64,000 bases of DNA from Vibrio sp. CB1-14 (GTDB lineage: Bacteria > Pseudomonadota > Gammaproteobacteria > Enterobacterales > Vibrionaceae): the NCBI RefSeq assembly GCF_040412085.2, contig NZ_CP115921.1, positions 620,001 through 684,000 on the forward strand, in the 5' to 3' direction. Each line of letters opens with the position of its first letter. Within the stretch, counting starts at the first letter, position 1. The translations under genes and the position numbers were made by a program. The notes under the pieces are model-generated. The model saw only the letters and a list, made by a program, of their open reading frames with translations, was not told the origin of the DNA and ran no database searches. Positions 62,494 to 64,000 of this stretch are shown piece by piece.

Positions 62494-64000
62494 ATGTGGA
62501 TTCCTTCAAAGTTGACTCGACCTGGCCGCTTACACAATGCCATTGTTCGTCCTCGAGTTTTAGACCTGCTTGCACAGGCGCCTTTCTATAAACTGGTATT
62601 ATTTCGCTCGCCAGCCGGTTACGGCAAAACCACCATGGCCGCTCAATGGCTATCGGACAAACCTCATGTAGGTTGGTACAGCATTGATGAAAGTGATAAC
62701 GACCCATTTCGCTTCGTCAACTACCTGCTGCAAGCCATCAACAAAGCCACCAGCAACAGTTGCCCAAATGCGCAAAAGTTGGCAGAGCGCCGACAGTTTT
62801 CTTCTTTGCATTCCCTGTTTAGCGAGGTGTTCGCTGAACTAACCAGCTACCACCATGAGTGTTATATCGTTCTGGATGACTACCACCTCATCAGCGATGA
62901 AGACATCCATGAAGCAATGCGCTTTTTCCTAAAGCACATGCCAGACAACATTACTTTGGTCGTCACCAGCCGAGGTAACCCACCACTGGGTACAGCGAAC
63001 CTGCGCGTTCGCGATCTCATGATTGAAATTGGTAACGAGTTGCTTGCCTTCGATACTGAAGAAACCACGCGATTCTTTAGCCAGCGCCTTGCCAGTGAGA
63101 TCGATAACGAAACCGCGAATACGCTTCGCACCTATGTGGAAGGCTGGCCATCGGCACTGCAGCTTTTCGCCCTTCAAGCACAACATCAAAAGCGCACACT
63201 GGCCCAATCGGTAGAGACTATCTCTCAGTTTAATCACGCACACCTTTGGGACTACCTTGTTGAAGAAGTGTTTGATCTACTTGATAAAGAAACCCGCCAT
63301 TTCTTAATGCAGTGCTCGGTGCTTGATCACTTCAATGACAACTTAGTCACCGCACTGACCAAACGTGACGATGCACTCAGTATGATCGAGTCACTCAACC
63401 GCTTTGGTCTGTTCATCTATCCATTAGAGGGAGAGAACAACTGGTTTAGGTTCCATAACCTATTTGCTGAGTTCTTATCGCACGAACGTAAAGCACGAAT
63501 TCCACAGCAAGAGCACGACTTACACCTAGCCGCGGCTAACGCTTGGCTAGAACAGAAAGTCCCTCACCAAGCACTACGCCACGCGCGCCTTGCTAACAAC
63601 GCAGATTTGGTGGCGAGTATCTTGCTGGAGTTTGGCTGGAAGATGTTTAACCACGGTGAATTAACCACCCTGGAAGATGCCATTGGTGTGTTAAGTGCTG
63701 ATCAGCTTTACAGTCAGCCGAAGCTATGTGTATTGCAAGCTTGGTTGGCACAGAGCCAACACCGATACAATGAAGTGGGCGAGCTGATTGCCAAAGCCGG
63801 TGAAGAAATGGCCGCGCGCAAAGTCAATTTGAGCAAAAAAGAAGAAGGCGAATTCCACGCGCTTCGTGCTCAGGTGGCAATCAACCAAAACTCACCAGAC
63901 CAAGCCATCGAGCTGGCTGAACTCGCACTGAGCGAGCTCGACCATTCGGAATATCGCAGTCGTATTGTCGCTACCTCAGTCGTTGGTGAGGTGAACCACG
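62494..64000 (+). CDS. malT: ATP-dependent transcriptional activator MalT (N-terminal part)
   Basis: The gene runs past the right edge; 502 codons are visible of the usual 900. It starts [20 protein letters not shown], the MalT N-terminus, with a Walker [17 protein letters not shown] near residue 40 and Walker [14 protein letters not shown] near 130, typical of STAND/LAL ATPases. The winged-helix and TPR-like region begins at about residue 250. The DNA-binding LuxR domain lies outside the window. It activates malP-malQ in response to maltotriose and ATP. TAGGAAAT precedes the ATG. Confidence 0.92.
   Translation, partial: MWIPSKLTRPGRLHNAIVRPRVLDLLAQAPFYKLVLFRSPAGYGKTTMAAQWLSDKPHVGWYSIDESDNDPFRFVNYLLQAINKATSNSCPNAQKLAERRQFSSLHSLFSEVFAELTSYHHECYIVLDDYHLISDEDIHEAMRFFLKHMPDNITLVVTSRGNPPLGTANLRVRDLMIEIGNELLAFDTEETTRFFSQRLASEIDNETANTLRTYVEGWPSALQLFALQAQHQKRTLAQSVETISQFNHAHLWDYLVEEVFDLLDKETRHFLMQCSVLDHFNDNLVTALTKRDDALSMIESLNRFGLFIYPLEGENNWFRFHNLFAEFLSHERKARIPQQEHDLHLAAANAWLEQKVPHQALRHARLANNADLVASILLEFGWKMFNHGELTTLEDAIGVLSADQLYSQPKLCVLQAWLAQSQHRYNEVGELIAKAGEEMAARKVNLSKKEEGEFHALRAQVAINQNSPDQAIELAELALSELDHSEYRSRIVATSVVGEVNH

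Noticed and set aside
1..64000. CRISPR arrays, tRNA, rRNA genes or insertion sequences
   Set aside because: No regularly spaced repeats, cloverleaf-like segments, rRNA signatures or transposase frames were found by reading both strands.

Overview
The window reads as a marine gammaproteobacterium of the Vibrionaceae, most likely a Vibrio. The evidence is the malT / malP-malQ-glgB arrangement, the CNB-CBS-DUF294 protein paired with a DnaQ-like exonuclease, several chemoreceptors, KdgM-type porins and a polyuronate catabolic region. This origin is inferred from gene content only. No rRNA, tRNA, CRISPR array or insertion sequence was seen.

Layout. (1) 1-4652: a LysR regulator diverges from an NCS1 permease, DUF917, hydantoinase/oxoprolinase-like operon. 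(2) 4668-8543: a chemoreceptor with its periplasmic binding protein, then an AI-2E family permease. (3) 8661-36253: a polyuronate utilisation region. It holds three SSS-family symporters (one split by a -1 frameshift), KdgK and Eda, an RpiB/LacB-type isomerase, KdgF, a YgjV-like protein, KduD, the regulator KdgR, a chemoreceptor, a KdgM porin, an Alginate_lyase-superfamily lyase, a secreted beta-helix protein, uronate isomerase UxaC, a heparinase II/III-type exolyase and an S66 peptidase. Polymer would be cut outside the cell, oligomers would pass KdgM and a Na+ symporter, the exolyase would give unsaturated monomer, and KdgF, isomerase, KduD, KdgK and Eda would lead to pyruvate and glyceraldehyde-3-phosphate. 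KdgR-like boxes stand before several of these genes, one of them a perfect match.

(4) 12510-15181: an AT-rich accessory island inside region 3. It has a 3' remnant of an IucA/IucC siderophore synthetase, and a LysM-led effector-like gene followed by two tandem small membrane-protein genes that resemble immunity genes. All are damaged. (5) 36262-44612: an Old Yellow Enzyme with a LysR regulator, small membrane and periplasmic proteins, and a five-gene operon of two related multi-pass membrane proteins, an outer-membrane protein, a chalcone-isomerase-like protein and an alpha/beta hydrolase. (6) 44996-46534: a decayed HAD gene and an N-terminally truncated KdgM porin. (7) 46569-53808: an RpiR regulator diverging from a PTS IIBC, GH38 mannosidase, GH13_18 phosphorylase and IIA operon, probably for mannosyl- or glucosylglycerate. 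(8) 53993-64000: a TetR regulator, glgB, malQ, malP and the start of malT.

Four open frames are broken by an apparent single-base loss, and three of these lie at or beside runs of A or T. Some may be sequencing artefacts. The in-frame stop in one immunity-like paralog and the missing catalytic Asp motif of the HAD gene point to real decay.
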